Of a stretch of DNA of 64,000 bases, positions 44,201-52,998 are shown one piece after another. Below the pieces are notes generated by a model, which searched no databases, was not told the origin of the DNA, and saw only the letters and a list, made by a program, of their open reading frames with translations. A program made the translations under genes and the position numbers. Position 1 is the stretch's first letter, and each line of letters starts with the position of its first letter. The DNA comes from a virus. The DNA is taken from IMG/VR virus record IMGVR_UViG_3300028299_000002, positions 26,581 to 90,580 of that record. The stretch is one strand, 5' to 3'.

Positions 44201-46803
44201 CCGAAGAATGATGTTTGGTTCTGTGCCTGTTTATATCGTGATACAATCCCATCCAGTTCATCTTTACTGATCTTCTTTTTCGAGTCGGTGATCTTTTTCA
44301 ATACCTCAAACTGGAATTGTGATCTCAATCCGGCCAATCCGATTAATATACCGTGAGATTCCGCCAAATCACCATGTCTGATCAGATTGCTTATTTCCGG
44401 GATCAATGTGGTAAGTGATAATTTTCGTTGTACGGTTAATGGAGATACGCCCACACGTTCGGCAATTTCTTCATAACTCATATCAACGTCTTTGAGTTTT
44501 TTATAGGCATTGGCCGTTTCAATCGGATTCATCTCTTGACGGGCAAGATTTTCCGCAACCTGGATGGCATAAAGTTCTTTTTTATCCTTGACATCTAATA
44601 TCTGTGCCGGGATAGTTGGTAATCCGGCCAGTTTAGATGCTCTCCAACGCCGTTCACCAAATATAATTTTATGTGTACCGTTTTCAATCGGTCGTACTCC
44701 AATCGGCTGCATCAATCCGATTTTACGGATGGAGTCACCCAATTCTTTTAATTTCTGCTGATCAAAATCAACCCGTGGCTGGTCCTCGTCCCGGACAATC
44801 ATATTAACACTAATTTCCTGAACATTGGCCTTGCTTTTTGGGATCTCCCCTGATGATCCAAATAGGGATGTCTGACTTGGTTCTTCCGGCTTTTTGACTT
44901 TAGAGTTCTCATACGGATTAATAAGTACCATCTTTCCGGTTTCTGTAGTCCGGAAATGACCAGATACGTGGGATTTGAATAGGAGGCGGATGGATTTATG
45001 CAATTTGACAATTTCTTTATCATTTACCCATGTTCTATTATCATTACCTTTTTCATCCTGATATTGAATACAATATATTGGTTTACCTTTATCCGTTTTA
45101 TCCAATTGACATACTTTGCCGGTCAATGTTCTTGATTTATGACCGTATAATGCCCCAATATCCTTCTGATGGATAGTTACTTGATCATATAATCGGATTT
45201 TTGTTTTTATTTGATTTTTGATCTCATTATTACTTTTTTTTGAATAGTAATTGTATATCTCATCATAATTCATATATTTTTTAGAACGTGATCCGATTTC
45301 TTGATTAATAAATTTGCAAAAATGATCTGGCAGTATATCGACTATATAATCATAAGAAACATTTTTATTATTCCTATTTGCTTCATATAATTTGAACCAG
45401 AATGAACCGTCAGAAAAATATGGTGGTTCGCCCATTATAAAACGCCTTAAATCATCTCCCGATTTTCTTGATTTAATTTCTTTAATAAATACCGGAAGGA
45501 TAATCTTTTGATTCTTTTCAATATCTGATGTTAGCAATGGATATTTGATATTTGTCGCACCCGGTATTTTAGTTTTGGAGTTACTATACTCTCTCACACT
45601 CGCAATCTTACCCAAGGCCGTTACCCGTGTATGTGCCTTTACATGGGATTTCTCTATTTTACCACCCTTTTCATCCTTCGCTGGTTCGATCCGTTTGCCC
45701 TTATCGTTTTCCGGTGTCAGTTCGCTCCATACCTCAATGAAGTTCTGCTCATCTTCAGTAAATAGTTCATCATAATCATCCGGTGTATACTTACCGCCCG
45801 GTTCATTCTTTTTATTTACCTTTGGCAATTCAAACGTATCGCCCTTACTTTTCGCTAAGGCAAATTTCCGGGACAGTTTACCTTCCAGGTATCCGTTTAA
45901 CAGTTCCGGTGATATATAATTAGTTCTGCATACGTTTGGTGTATTACCCAGATGTTCAGAAACAAATTTCAATGCTTCCGCAACAACCTTTTTACGCTCG
46001 TTATCTTCACCCTTGTTTCCTGCATTAAGCAGCTGTTTTGTGAATTCAGCATTGGCCCTGAATGTCCGTAAATCCTTCGCCGTTAATCCGTATATACCAA
46101 GATATTTATTCACTCCATCGGAATTGACATTGCCCTTTGCGTCAATCTCAAATAACCGTTCCCCAGGCAATTGCTGTAATTGTCTTAATGATTCTACCAC
46201 AACCGGATCGGTGATCTCATGGGATTGCTCAACACTTTTTTTACCGATATAATTCAGAGTAACCGAATTCTCATTGAATATCACATGTTTTTTCAACAAT
46301 GTGGTTATTCCATGAGTATCATTGCTTTCGGTATATTTTTCATTACCAACACGACCACCCGTTAAATCAATAATACGAACGGCCAAAGCAGTATATTTCT
46401 TAACCATATTGCTGCCGTTGATATCGTTATTTACGGCTTCCCGGAGTTCCGGGAGTCGATGGATCGCATTGGTGATCCGTTTATATTTTTCGCCTTGTTT
46501 TTGATCTACAAACTGCTGCTGATATCGCCGTTGTAACCTGCCCTTACTATCACGCCATTCATGGGTATATTTATCGTGCTTATCATAAGCATAGGCATGT
46601 TTAGCGTCTTCCGGGATGCCATGTTTTTTATATTCCGATGGATCAATAGCCTGGCGTTTAGCGGCCTTATTTTCCTTTGGTTTGGCTTTTCGCCCTGTCG
46701 GACGTTCACCATATTGAACATCGCCCTTTTTATCAATCCAATATTTGCCGCCTCTGGCTCCCGGTCGTTTGATTTTCGATGTCGATTTGAATATAAATTT
46801 CAT
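41221..46803 (-). CDS. Giant polyvalent protein: topoisomerase IB, ParB and LPD1 domains
   Basis: 1860 aa. Residues 7-35: RPGARGGKYWIDKKGDVQYG. Residues 40-330: poxvirus-type topoisomerase IB with RVGNEKY, GKKSVEQ, LRTFRAN and catalytic Tyr in CRTNYISPELL (near 294). Residues 665-860: ParB, with EDQPRVDFD, GERRWRASKLAG and an HTH (SYEEIAERVGVSPLTVQRKL). Residues 1040-1180: DUF3293-like (GKYGEIEDSYMV, QDSVIY). Residues 1430-1560: LPD1 with FGNWNNQSERQQVLNHAYD and GHEYFHALDHYF. KSHVK-type linkers near 394, 617 and 995. Stop is directly followed by the start of the 2824-aa gene. Confidence 0.8.
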   Translation of the reverse strand: MKFIFKSTSKIKRPGARGGKYWIDKKGDVQYGERPTGRKAKPKENKAAKRQAIDPSEYKKHGIPEDAKHAYAYDKHDKYTHEWRDSKGRLQRRYQQQFVDQKQGEKYKRITNAIHRLPELREAVNNDINGSNMVKKYTALAVRIIDLTGGRVGNEKYTESNDTHGITTLLKKHVIFNENSVTLNYIGKKSVEQSHEITDPVVVESLRQLQQLPGERLFEIDAKGNVNSDGVNKYLGIYGLTAKDLRTFRANAEFTKQLLNAGNKGEDNERKKVVAEALKFVSEHLGNTPNVCRTNYISPELLNGYLEGKLSRKFALAKSKGDTFELPKVNKKNEPGGKYTPDDYDELFTEDEQNFIEVWSELTPENDKGKRIEPAKDEKGGKIEKSHVKAHTRVTALGKIASVREYSNSKTKIPGATNIKYPLLTSDIEKNQKIILPVFIKEIKSRKSGDDLRRFIMGEPPYFSDGSFWFKLYEANRNNKNVSYDYIVDILPDHFCKFINQEIGSRSKKYMNYDEIYNYYSKKSNNEIKNQIKTKIRLYDQVTIHQKDIGALYGHKSRTLTGKVCQLDKTDKGKPIYCIQYQDEKGNDNRTWVNDKEIVKLHKSIRLLFKSHVSGHFRTTETGKMVLINPYENSKVKKPEEPSQTSLFGSSGEIPKSKANVQEISVNMIVRDEDQPRVDFDQQKLKELGDSIRKIGLMQPIGVRPIENGTHKIIFGERRWRASKLAGLPTIPAQILDVKDKKELYAIQVAENLARQEMNPIETANAYKKLKDVDMSYEEIAERVGVSPLTVQRKLSLTTLIPEISNLIRHGDLAESHGILIGLAGLRSQFQFEVLKKITDSKKKISKDELDGIVSRYKQAQNQTSFFGSPESSNVITGISQINNNKVEAVKRQLAGLLGNVVKAAERIIDNKNYKLAPAILKQQGKLGKTKEELKLLQNYLSTIVKELETADAFFHSGGSVQQYLTKQNVKKETRKKRWVRKSFELFKSIVRQHTKMSASGKLVTVNQYTNKKTKKSPVSSGHPINRSWELPKEDSKNNHNAKIPESLSEKCKQDMPGKGGEIHLSKKEVTTLLKYGIVGFISAGINPNDPDDKKLTEPDIKNREKKLREDLIKKGLKFVKVTGKYGEIEDSYMVMVPNVKDKELVELGKQYNQDSVIYCDHNKNKMIYTTGKNDGQYYPGSGFELLNNSAMDYYTEIDTTGGKVKFSLKFDFGKLLKSVHFLIRGKVFPVGHVSVHKDGTMWKKIKSTGKPEDWKEVTGAAKKKVLARRKEGNIIDFGKKIGGARKDTAQFGYSRNKRTTKKNTLSPWRDKYIVLKRVDGSGWVIGKKGDKYGLATRRDSVYNSEKEAEKAIPLYAVAEKFRVFQDRNEKDRYSILKRITDRKFLKIVDRTFATEEEAKLYMVKHAEELLETKTTFGEEILPAPEIAIRRGTVRRNQDATPEMFMKKFKPRGIEFGNWNNQSERQQVLNHAYDGLLDLADVLGVTPSELMLGGELAIAFGARGAGLSGAKAHYELDYGVINLTKMKGAGALGHEYFHALDHYFARKDSKSPSEKIINDNGDKVFRKTNIDRNFISHGEGYHSQLKPEMIATFKSLMDNIYKKPVKYVEDREKVDIFVNKAREQIKSSIDSIRKDLKSDLTKTYTWRSNTRGLLPASKEQLAEFDKLTKLLIKGKDLKLKYYPSTNSKSRYGSGHFSSDTLESISKIYKDVRGRSGFDNQNRYGCMDELAAAMKIYDGRLQMVNDAKKSTVKTKSVPTSYAIEAKKLDQARVGDYWSEPHEMAARAFAAYIEDKIKGKGNQSDFLVYRAHGEIIVPMIDGFIAIPYPEKEERTTINKEFDKMFKVIRKQKELRKSVFGGE

Positions 46804-46997
46804 TTTTGTTCATCATTCCCCGGCTCCTCTGCTTCATGCCAATTTTTAATTGTTATATCGGTGATTTCTTCTTCTGTCACCTTATAAATCTCTTTATTTT
46901 TCCTGATTACAGGATGCAAATAAATAACACCATGCGTATCAGTGCAAGCTACAATACATTCCTCTCCGGTTTTATTATATAAGACGTGACGTGCCAC
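46800..46997 (-). CDS. Hypothetical small protein
   Basis: 65 aa, MARHVLYNKTGEECIVACTD, with HGVIYLHPVIRKNKEIYKVT and an acidic end. Overlaps the next start by 4 nt and the previous stop by 1 nt, so it is co-translated with the giant protein. Unknown. Confidence 0.5.
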   Translation of the reverse strand: MARHVLYNKTGEECIVACTDTHGVIYLHPVIRKNKEIYKVTEEEITDITIKNWHEAEEPGNDEQK

Positions 46998-47365
46998 TAT
47001 ATCCTTTTTACCAGTTCAATCATTAATCCGGCAACCAACGCCCCGCCTATATCCCAGATGAGAAAATACTGCAAACTGAATTTCCGACCGTAAAACGCCA
47101 AACGTCTAATAACATTACTCAATAATGATTTGTCCGGATTAACGGTGAATTTATAATGCCATATTTTAAATCCGTCAATAATATTGAATAATGTCATAAT
47201 CCCATAAGCAATCAGTATTCCATAATGGTATAATGACCCCAAAATAATTGATAATACAAACGTCGCCGCCATCCGTCTGCAATACCGATATTCCCGGATT
47301 AGTTTACCGTTCCGTTGAATATGACTGTAACCGATAAATCTCAGATCATAATTGATTTCAAACAT
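46997..47365 (-). CDS. Membrane protein, unknown
   Basis: 122 aa with at least two membrane segments (MAATFVLSIILGSLYHYGILIAYGIM, read in parts, and YFLIWDIGGALVAGLMI). Basic loops between. Next to another membrane protein (47381-47677). Possibly superinfection exclusion; no family recognised. Confidence 0.5.
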   Translation of the reverse strand: MFEINYDLRFIGYSHIQRNGKLIREYRYCRRMAATFVLSIILGSLYHYGILIAYGIMTLFNIIDGFKIWHYKFTVNPDKSLLSNVIRRLAFYGRKFSLQYFLIWDIGGALVAGLMIELVKRI

Positions 47366-47380
47366 ACGACCCCCAAATAG

Positions 47381-47677
47381 TTATAATACAACCACCGTGG
47401 CAAACAGGATTGCCAATATTATATCACCAAATGTATCATACCAGTATTTTTCAATTGTACCATATATTTTCTTAACTATTTCCCAATCACCCTTGCATTC
47501 AATTTTAAATTCTATTCGCTCCCAAATAATAGCGACCAATAAAACAATAAGCACCGATAGCCATCCGGCAAACCAGATATTAGCAAACTTGGCAATAGTT
47601 CCTCCTGCAATAGCATGGAACCATCCCCAATAATTCCCGCAAAATCCCCAATACAATAATTTTTTGTACCATTTCAT
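47381..47677 (-). CDS. Membrane protein, unknown
   Basis: 98 aa with hydrophobic segments (WLSVLIVLLVAIIW and ILAILFATVVVL) and a Trp-rich N-terminus (YWGFCGNYWGWFHAIAGG). YGFC.NYWGWFH.. and small residues resemble a short membrane protein of phage accessory regions. It starts directly after the 68-aa acidic gene. Unknown. Confidence 0.5.
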   Translation of the reverse strand: MKWYKKLLYWGFCGNYWGWFHAIAGGTIAKFANIWFAGWLSVLIVLLVAIIWERIEFKIECKGDWEIVKKIYGTIEKYWYDTFGDIILAILFATVVVL

Positions 47678-47884
47678 TTAATCATCTCCCCTGCCACGTT
47701 TCAGATCGGCAATTTTGGGTTTTTTAATATATTCAACACAATCTTTGTATGAATTTTCATCGTCTGGTTCCGGTTCTTCACATGACTCGTCCGGTTCGAT
47801 GTCGTCCTCTGATTCATCGTCTAACTCAATATTATCCGGCGCAGCTATATTCCTGATTCTTAATATTTCATCGGTAATTGTCAT
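47678..47884 (-). CDS. Small acidic protein
   Basis: 68 aa with a run of acidic residues in the middle (LDDESEDDIEPDESCEEPEP) and a basic end (KRGRGDD). Such DNA-mimic-like composition occurs in anti-restriction or inhibitor proteins, but the link is only compositional. Confidence 0.4.
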   Translation of the reverse strand: MTITDEILRIRNIAAPDNIELDDESEDDIEPDESCEEPEPDDENSYKDCVEYIKKPKIADLKRGRGDD

Positions 47885-47892
47885 TTAATTGT

Positions 47893-48924
47893 CTACAATC
47901 CATAAGTTTTTAAATCATACGAACTTAATTTGAATTTCTTTTTGACATCAATATTTCGCGCCTCGCGCTCCAACTCCGCAATAGTTCTCTCAAGAGACTC
48001 AATTTCCCATTTTGTCGTCGCATTTTTTGCGATATCTGCCGGTACCGGATTGGCATCAATGACATCCCCTGTCTGATTTGTGTTATTAACCGGTTTCTGG
48101 TTATTGAACAGTTCTCTCATCGTTTCCAGTTTATTCCGCAATTCGGAAACTTTAAGAATAATACTGTCCTTGATACGCTGGCCGGATATATCGAATTCAA
48201 GGGATTTGGATAAACCACTGTTATAAGAGTAGTTTTGACTTTTAAGGTCTTTTATAAAAGCATCCCTTTTCTTAATATTCCCAAAAAGCCGAATACCCCA
48301 GAATGGACTGCCATCCCTATTCTTCGTTTTGCCATCGTGGTAACTAACAACATATTTTGCTTTTCCGACATTGTATTGGAGATCATACAGTTTTTTACTC
48401 TTTTTCCCTGCCGGTTTTTTGTCGTCCCTATCGGCCTTGACTTTATTATATACATCAGCAAGTACATTTTTATCAACTGTCCCTGGTTTTCCGTTGGACA
48501 CTTTATTTATAAATTCTTCCAAGCTATTTGCATGTTTTGCCTTTTTGTACAGTATGGCATTTACTCGTTTCCATTCTGGACTGAGATTTTGGGTTTTCTT
48601 CGTCTTCACATTTTGATACTGTGAGACATTCGCAATCTTGCCGGTCTTTGTTTTTCGGGTGTGCGCCTTCACCGTCGATTTACTCAGCCCCGCACCGCGT
48701 TCCGGTAATAGTTCCTCTACCGATTTTGTAGCCAGCATCTTCTTTGCTGTCTTTTCATCCACATCATAATGCGTCATCACCCGTTCAATATCAGTCTTCG
48801 GTTGCCCCTGTTTTCTTGTCGATTTAATCAGTATCCAACCATCGTCTGTTTGCACAAAACGGCTCATTGCCACCGGTTCATCTTCACGATGAAGATTTCC
48901 ATTTTTGTCTGCTACGTATATCAT
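47893..48924 (-). CDS. Virion-associated protein with KSHVK-type linker
   Basis: 343 aa. Starts MIYVADKNGNLHREDEP with GWILIKSTRKQGQ. Residues 84-110 (STVKAHTRKTKTGKIANV, QYQNVKTKK) repeat the linker seen eight times in the giant proteins. The middle (FWGIRLFGNIKKRDAFIKDL) is basic. The C-terminus is a coiled coil (TTKWEIESLERTIAELEREA). Shared linker implies the same packaging or processing as the giants. ATG overlaps the upstream stop. Confidence 0.5.
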   Translation of the reverse strand: MIYVADKNGNLHREDEPVAMSRFVQTDDGWILIKSTRKQGQPKTDIERVMTHYDVDEKTAKKMLATKSVEELLPERGAGLSKSTVKAHTRKTKTGKIANVSQYQNVKTKKTQNLSPEWKRVNAILYKKAKHANSLEEFINKVSNGKPGTVDKNVLADVYNKVKADRDDKKPAGKKSKKLYDLQYNVGKAKYVVSYHDGKTKNRDGSPFWGIRLFGNIKKRDAFIKDLKSQNYSYNSGLSKSLEFDISGQRIKDSIILKVSELRNKLETMRELFNNQKPVNNTNQTGDVIDANPVPADIAKNATTKWEIESLERTIAELEREARNIDVKKKFKLSSYDLKTYGL

Positions 48925-49304
48925 AACTCTATCTCCTTTTTCTCTCGTTTTATTTCGTTAATGAATTCTTTTACCCGGTTGATCACAACATCGTACTGTT
49001 CGCCGTTGTTTCTTTCGGTCAATACCGATGATAGTAACGCTATTGCTATATCCAACTTCGAATCCTCATAATCCGGATTAATTATGACATTAATTGAATC
49101 TCTGAATTGAATCAAATCCCGCATACTGAATTCGTGTATATTCATCTCACCATCTAATATTATTGTCTGCTTGGCAATATCCGGTGATATTTTATTCAGT
49201 TTTGCCATGATCTGAATCATGGTTGTCTGGTCCATCCCCGGCAATTCGATAATATTGATCTTATTGGGATCAAGCTGCTTGATTATGTCTTTGGTTATTT
49301 TCAT
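48921..49304 (-). CDS. Hypothetical protein
   Basis: 127 aa from the ATG of MKITKDIIKQL, overlapping the upstream stop by 1 nt (TAATG). IIELPGMDQTTMIQIMAKLNKI then IILDGEMNIHEFSMRDL. Alpha/beta mix. No family recognised; head-region accessory by position. Confidence 0.45.
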   Translation of the reverse strand: MKITKDIIKQLDPNKINIIELPGMDQTTMIQIMAKLNKISPDIAKQTIILDGEMNIHEFSMRDLIQFRDSINVIINPDYEDSKLDIAIALLSSVLTERNNGEQYDVVINRVKEFINEIKREKKEIEL

Positions 49305-49522
49305 TATTTCCATTCCCAATGATTTTCGTTTAATATTTCACCCGCCTCGTCACAAATACATTTACCTTCCAGTTGATTTTCACCAACACACCCTTTTTCC
49401 GGCCATTTCTTAGCGACACTTGTTGATATGCGTCTAAAAGAAATCCCCGATTTTCTCCACAACTTTATTATATTTGCCTCATATTCGGTGAATACTACTT
49501 CGTGATTATAACTCTTGGCCAT
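49304..49522 (-). CDS. Small protein with HTH-like N-terminus and Cys residues
   Basis: 72 aa. FTEYEANIIKLWRKSGISFRRISTSV resembles a Myb/SANT-like or sigma-4-like HTH. Cys at residues 45, 55 and 57 may bind metal. Linked to its neighbours by 1- and 5-nt contacts. Function unknown. Confidence 0.5.
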   Translation of the reverse strand: MAKSYNHEVVFTEYEANIIKLWRKSGISFRRISTSVAKKWPEKGCVGENQLEGKCICDEAGEILNENHWEWK

Positions 49523-49527
49523 TTATA

Positions 49528-50658
49528 TCATCTCAATTCTGGATTTTTATCAAGCCATTTACGTCGTTCAGCGTCTTCTTCATCACTGCTGACATATTTT
49601 ATTTCACCGTCCTTGATATACATATATTCACTGTAGAATCTGACCCACCGGCACCTCCCACTCACATGACACAATACCCCCGGACTTGCCAATTCGTGAT
49701 GTTCACGGTTTACATATCCCTTATCTACCTTTTTACGTTTCGCCGTAGACCTTCCTATATTCGTTTTGGTTGACCAAATACAGGTATCCCATATCTTTGC
49801 TATGCTTTGGTACTTATCGCTTGCCACGGGCAAATTAGCGTACTCCGGCGGTGGATTATCAATTACTTTCATCACCTTACCATGAATATTATCCAAACAC
49901 CATCCGCAAGCATCTATATGACTAACGCCTACCACATATTCACCGGATCGGACACCACTGATAAAACCGGCATTAACTAAAGTATTCATTTCAGTAATGG
50001 CAATTCGCTCCATATCCCGGTTTAACATACTGTCATCACCAAATTGCTCAAATAAACGCTGTGCAAGGGTTTCAGGGCTTATACCATCTATATTTGCATT
50101 GATCAATAATTGTCTAAGCCGATGCTGTGACGCTTCGCTAATACCTTTTATGTGTTCGGCGGCTAAATGTTCTGCCATATTAATATATCTGACCTGTTCC
50201 CAGGTTAATTTCCCCTGATTTATGGCATCCCGGACAGATTTAGGTAAATTTGCAAGGTCTAATGCAATCTCTTTTTCACCCAATTCCACCATGGCTCCCA
50301 CCAGGAACGATTTCAGGACCAGTTCAGTGATACGTTCGATCGGAATACCAAATAATTTTGCTAAGAATTCCTGAAATTTATCAATGTCTTTATCAGACAT
50401 TTTCTTTTTTAACAGGTTTTTTTCGGTAATGTACTTTAGGACACTTTCATTCAGATCCTTGCGTTTCCACAATTGACCGTAATATTTGTTCTCAAGTTCG
50501 GCAATTATCTTATTTTCACCATCGCCGGGTTTCAACCGGTGTGCGTGCTTGGACTTATTCAGTCCCAATACTTCAATCAAACCATCTATGACAATGGATT
50601 TCTCAAATCTCGTTGCATTCATTAACTGTTCAGGAATTTGGATATTTATCTCTGACAT
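49528..50658 (-). CDS. MuF-type minor head protein
   Basis: 376 aa. The middle has RIAITEMNTLVNAGFISGVRSG followed by DACGWCLDNIHGKVM, then SPGVLCHVSGRCRW. That is the MuF domain signature: an R..TE.....AG. helix, C..C and a late H.NCRC-like end. MuF proteins bind the portal inside the head and often carry ejected cargo. N-terminal 150 residues helical. Placed right after portal, as expected. Confidence 0.75.
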   Translation of the reverse strand: MSEINIQIPEQLMNATRFEKSIVIDGLIEVLGLNKSKHAHRLKPGDGENKIIAELENKYYGQLWKRKDLNESVLKYITEKNLLKKKMSDKDIDKFQEFLAKLFGIPIERITELVLKSFLVGAMVELGEKEIALDLANLPKSVRDAINQGKLTWEQVRYINMAEHLAAEHIKGISEASQHRLRQLLINANIDGISPETLAQRLFEQFGDDSMLNRDMERIAITEMNTLVNAGFISGVRSGEYVVGVSHIDACGWCLDNIHGKVMKVIDNPPPEYANLPVASDKYQSIAKIWDTCIWSTKTNIGRSTAKRKKVDKGYVNREHHELASPGVLCHVSGRCRWVRFYSEYMYIKDGEIKYVSSDEEDAERRKWLDKNPELR

Positions 50659-50659
50659 A

Positions 50660-51010
50660 TCAATTCCCGTTATCCCTTATTACCTTAAATCCCTCTTTGG
50701 CCGAATATTGCAACATTCTGAAATGAAAATAAGGATACATCTCACATACCATTTTCCATTTCACCGTTGAATCTTCCATGATATAACCGCCCTTGATTTC
50801 CTCAAAACTGACCACGCCAGTATTATCGATGATCATAAAATCCGGAGTATAATAGCACTTATCACCCAGGCGAAATTTCACACCCTCAAATTTATAATCT
50901 CTGATCTCACCATTCCGTTTTAACGCTTCAAGGCTCCAGGCATATTTTGCCTCAGTCTTGTTCATTGTGCCTTTTGGTAATCGCCCGGCTCGTGCAAACT
51001 GTTTTATCAT
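50660..51010 (-). CDS. DUF1064 family, PD-(D/E)XK nuclease-like protein
   Basis: 116 aa from the ATG of MIKQFARAGR, overlapping the upstream stop by 1 nt. ATKYAWSLEALKRNGEIRDYK-like sequence, then FEGVKFRLGDKCYYTPDFMI and VSFEEIKGGYI: the P-D-F...E-I-K arrangement of PD-(D/E)XK nucleases, as in DUF1064. Such proteins act as phage endonucleases or recombination enzymes. Catalytic D, E and K all present. Confidence 0.75.
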   Translation of the reverse strand: MIKQFARAGRLPKGTMNKTEAKYAWSLEALKRNGEIRDYKFEGVKFRLGDKCYYTPDFMIIDNTGVVSFEEIKGGYIMEDSTVKWKMVCEMYPYFHFRMLQYSAKEGFKVIRDNGN

Positions 51011-51120
51011 TACCCGCACCTGTCAAATAAATATGTTCCAACCATTAGAAGAACGATAAATAGAAACACCATTGCTATCTGAAATGAATCCCCGATTTTC
51101 CGCCTTGTTTTATACTTCAT
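51010..51120 (-). CDS. 36-aa membrane peptide
   Basis: MKYKTRRKIGDSFQ, then IAMVFLFIVLLMVGTYLF and a short polar end. A basic start and one membrane segment. Its stop overlaps the next ATG (TAATG). Eleven nt downstream of the portal gene. Confidence 0.5.
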   Translation of the reverse strand: MKYKTRRKIGDSFQIAMVFLFIVLLMVGTYLFDRCG

Positions 51121-51131
51121 CGCAGCACCTA

Positions 51132-52988
51132 TTATTTATATTTGATAATTAGGTTTACGGCACCATTATTTGATTTCTTTAATTGCTTGGTTCGCTTGAT
51201 GGATTTAAGTAAACTTTTGCCAATATTCTCCGGCTCCTCATCGGTTTCATCCCAATTCGGGTATTCGTTATATTCGGTTTCTTCTTCCTCGCCATTAGGA
51301 TTTTCGCCGCCATTATTACCCTCTTGTTCCTGCTGTGCCTCTTGGGATTTTGTCATCAGTGCATTACTGACCAGTTGGATTACCTGTGGATTACAGATTC
51401 CCGGAAGATCGTAAATATTGACATCCCCATACTTCAACTCAAATTTCTTTTTATCATTTTCAACCAGCAGATCATTGATACTGCATGTCGTCGCCAAACG
51501 GTCTTTATCAATTACCAGTTTCTTAGTCTGGTCCTCGACATCCAAACCACTCCAAACAATCCCGACTCCCTCAATACCGGTTATTTCCTCAAAAATGCCG
51601 CAATTATTGAGCAAGTCCGCAATGTTGTTCAGAAATCGCCGTAGCCCTGGGTCTTGACTGCGAACCATTGGGCCTTCTTCTTCCTCTTTACCAAACAAAC
51701 GTTGTTTGCCAATAGAGTTTTTATTGCTCGACATACTGACATCTTCAGGATCAAGCCCCTCAAATACACATAACCATGAAAACAGTGTTGACATCCAGAG
51801 AAAATCTTCCATTTCCTTACTTGTTTCATGGAATTTGATAAACTTGGGATCAACACCTTTGGGTAATCCAACAACCGGGTATTTCCATTTATCGTTACGG
51901 CCAGCCGATATTCCCCAGATCAATTTCCTGAATAATGTCATTTCCTGTTTTGAAAACCCGTCTTCCGTGGCACCGATAACCGCAATCATACCCTTTGGCA
52001 TTGTATTGGCCGAACGCCTGGTCACGTTATAAGTCACTGAATCAACAATATAGCGCATAACACTGATAGCTCGTTCTGCGACACTGTAACCCTTAAATTG
52101 ATGCTCAATATCTGTTGTCCCGTAAAAATGACTGAATATCAATCTTTCCGGTGTAAACAGGGCAACCAGTTTCAATTGACGGTCAACCATTCCGTAACGG
52201 TACTCATCCTGGTAATAGGTTTTATATCCTAACAGTTGTTCTTCAGATTGACGCTTTGTTACCGGCTGATAAAAATCCATGTAGTTTGATGTCTGCTCCA
52301 ACCCCTCAACTTTAGGAACAATGGGATAGATAATGCCAGAATCAACAATACACATAGCCGATGGCTTGCCACGATTATTATATTTTTTATTGAAACTGGC
52401 ATTCTCTCTTACAACCTCAATTGCCACTTTATCTAAATCGAATATGTCATTATAGCAATAGTAAAGAAATGAACTCATAGATGGCATTTCAACATTGGGA
52501 ACATAAAAGAATCTTCGGCTTATCTGATTTTCAACCTGTTCACATGTTTTCTTTTGAGCTGCCGTCAAACTCTTTTGCCGGTCAAGTAGAGTAAGATTAA
52601 ATCCCGGATTTTTACCATCACTGATCTTGGCAAATTCCATTATCTGATTATAGCGATATGACTTGATCAGCTGGGCAGGCATGGATCGCCCGGCGTTTCT
52701 TAATGTCCGATAATTCGTAGACTCTGGCAAGAAATCATAATTGTTGATTGAATTTCGGCTGGTTTCAACATCAAACATCAATGACATTAAATGTTGAATT
52801 GTGGATTGGTCATCCGCCATTTTTTCAGATACGTAAGAATTGTACGCTTTCAACATTTCCGGGTCTTTTAAAGCTTCGTCGATTTCGGACAGAATACCTT
52901 CTTTCTGCGCCTTTGATAACCATAACTTAGATTGCTTTAAAAAACCTTCCTTTAAATCATTTTCGATTTCAGGTGATGGATCGGCCAT
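51132..52988 (-). CDS. Portal protein
   Basis: 618 aa. Residues 60-200: NYRTLRNAGRSMPAQLIKSYRYNQIMEFA, read in parts. Later, FYGTTDIEHQFKGYSVAERA and AVIGATEDGFSKQEMTLFRKL, then VFEGLDPEDVSMSSNKNS, a pattern I associate with phage portals (the 'G-S-A-G-N-typed' turn before the stem helix). Acidic C-terminus (NGEEEETEYNEYPNWDETDE). Forms the dodecameric vertex ring used in packaging. Order terminase, portal, MuF is canonical, though the cassette array separates terminase from portal here. Confidence 0.75.
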   Translation of the reverse strand: MADPSPEIENDLKEGFLKQSKLWLSKAQKEGILSEIDEALKDPEMLKAYNSYVSEKMADDQSTIQHLMSLMFDVETSRNSINNYDFLPESTNYRTLRNAGRSMPAQLIKSYRYNQIMEFAKISDGKNPGFNLTLLDRQKSLTAAQKKTCEQVENQISRRFFYVPNVEMPSMSSFLYYCYNDIFDLDKVAIEVVRENASFNKKYNNRGKPSAMCIVDSGIIYPIVPKVEGLEQTSNYMDFYQPVTKRQSEEQLLGYKTYYQDEYRYGMVDRQLKLVALFTPERLIFSHFYGTTDIEHQFKGYSVAERAISVMRYIVDSVTYNVTRRSANTMPKGMIAVIGATEDGFSKQEMTLFRKLIWGISAGRNDKWKYPVVGLPKGVDPKFIKFHETSKEMEDFLWMSTLFSWLCVFEGLDPEDVSMSSNKNSIGKQRLFGKEEEEGPMVRSQDPGLRRFLNNIADLLNNCGIFEEITGIEGVGIVWSGLDVEDQTKKLVIDKDRLATTCSINDLLVENDKKKFELKYGDVNIYDLPGICNPQVIQLVSNALMTKSQEAQQEQEGNNGGENPNGEEEETEYNEYPNWDETDEEPENIGKSLLKSIKRTKQLKKSNNGAVNLIIKYK

Positions 52989-52998
52989 ATATTTTCCT

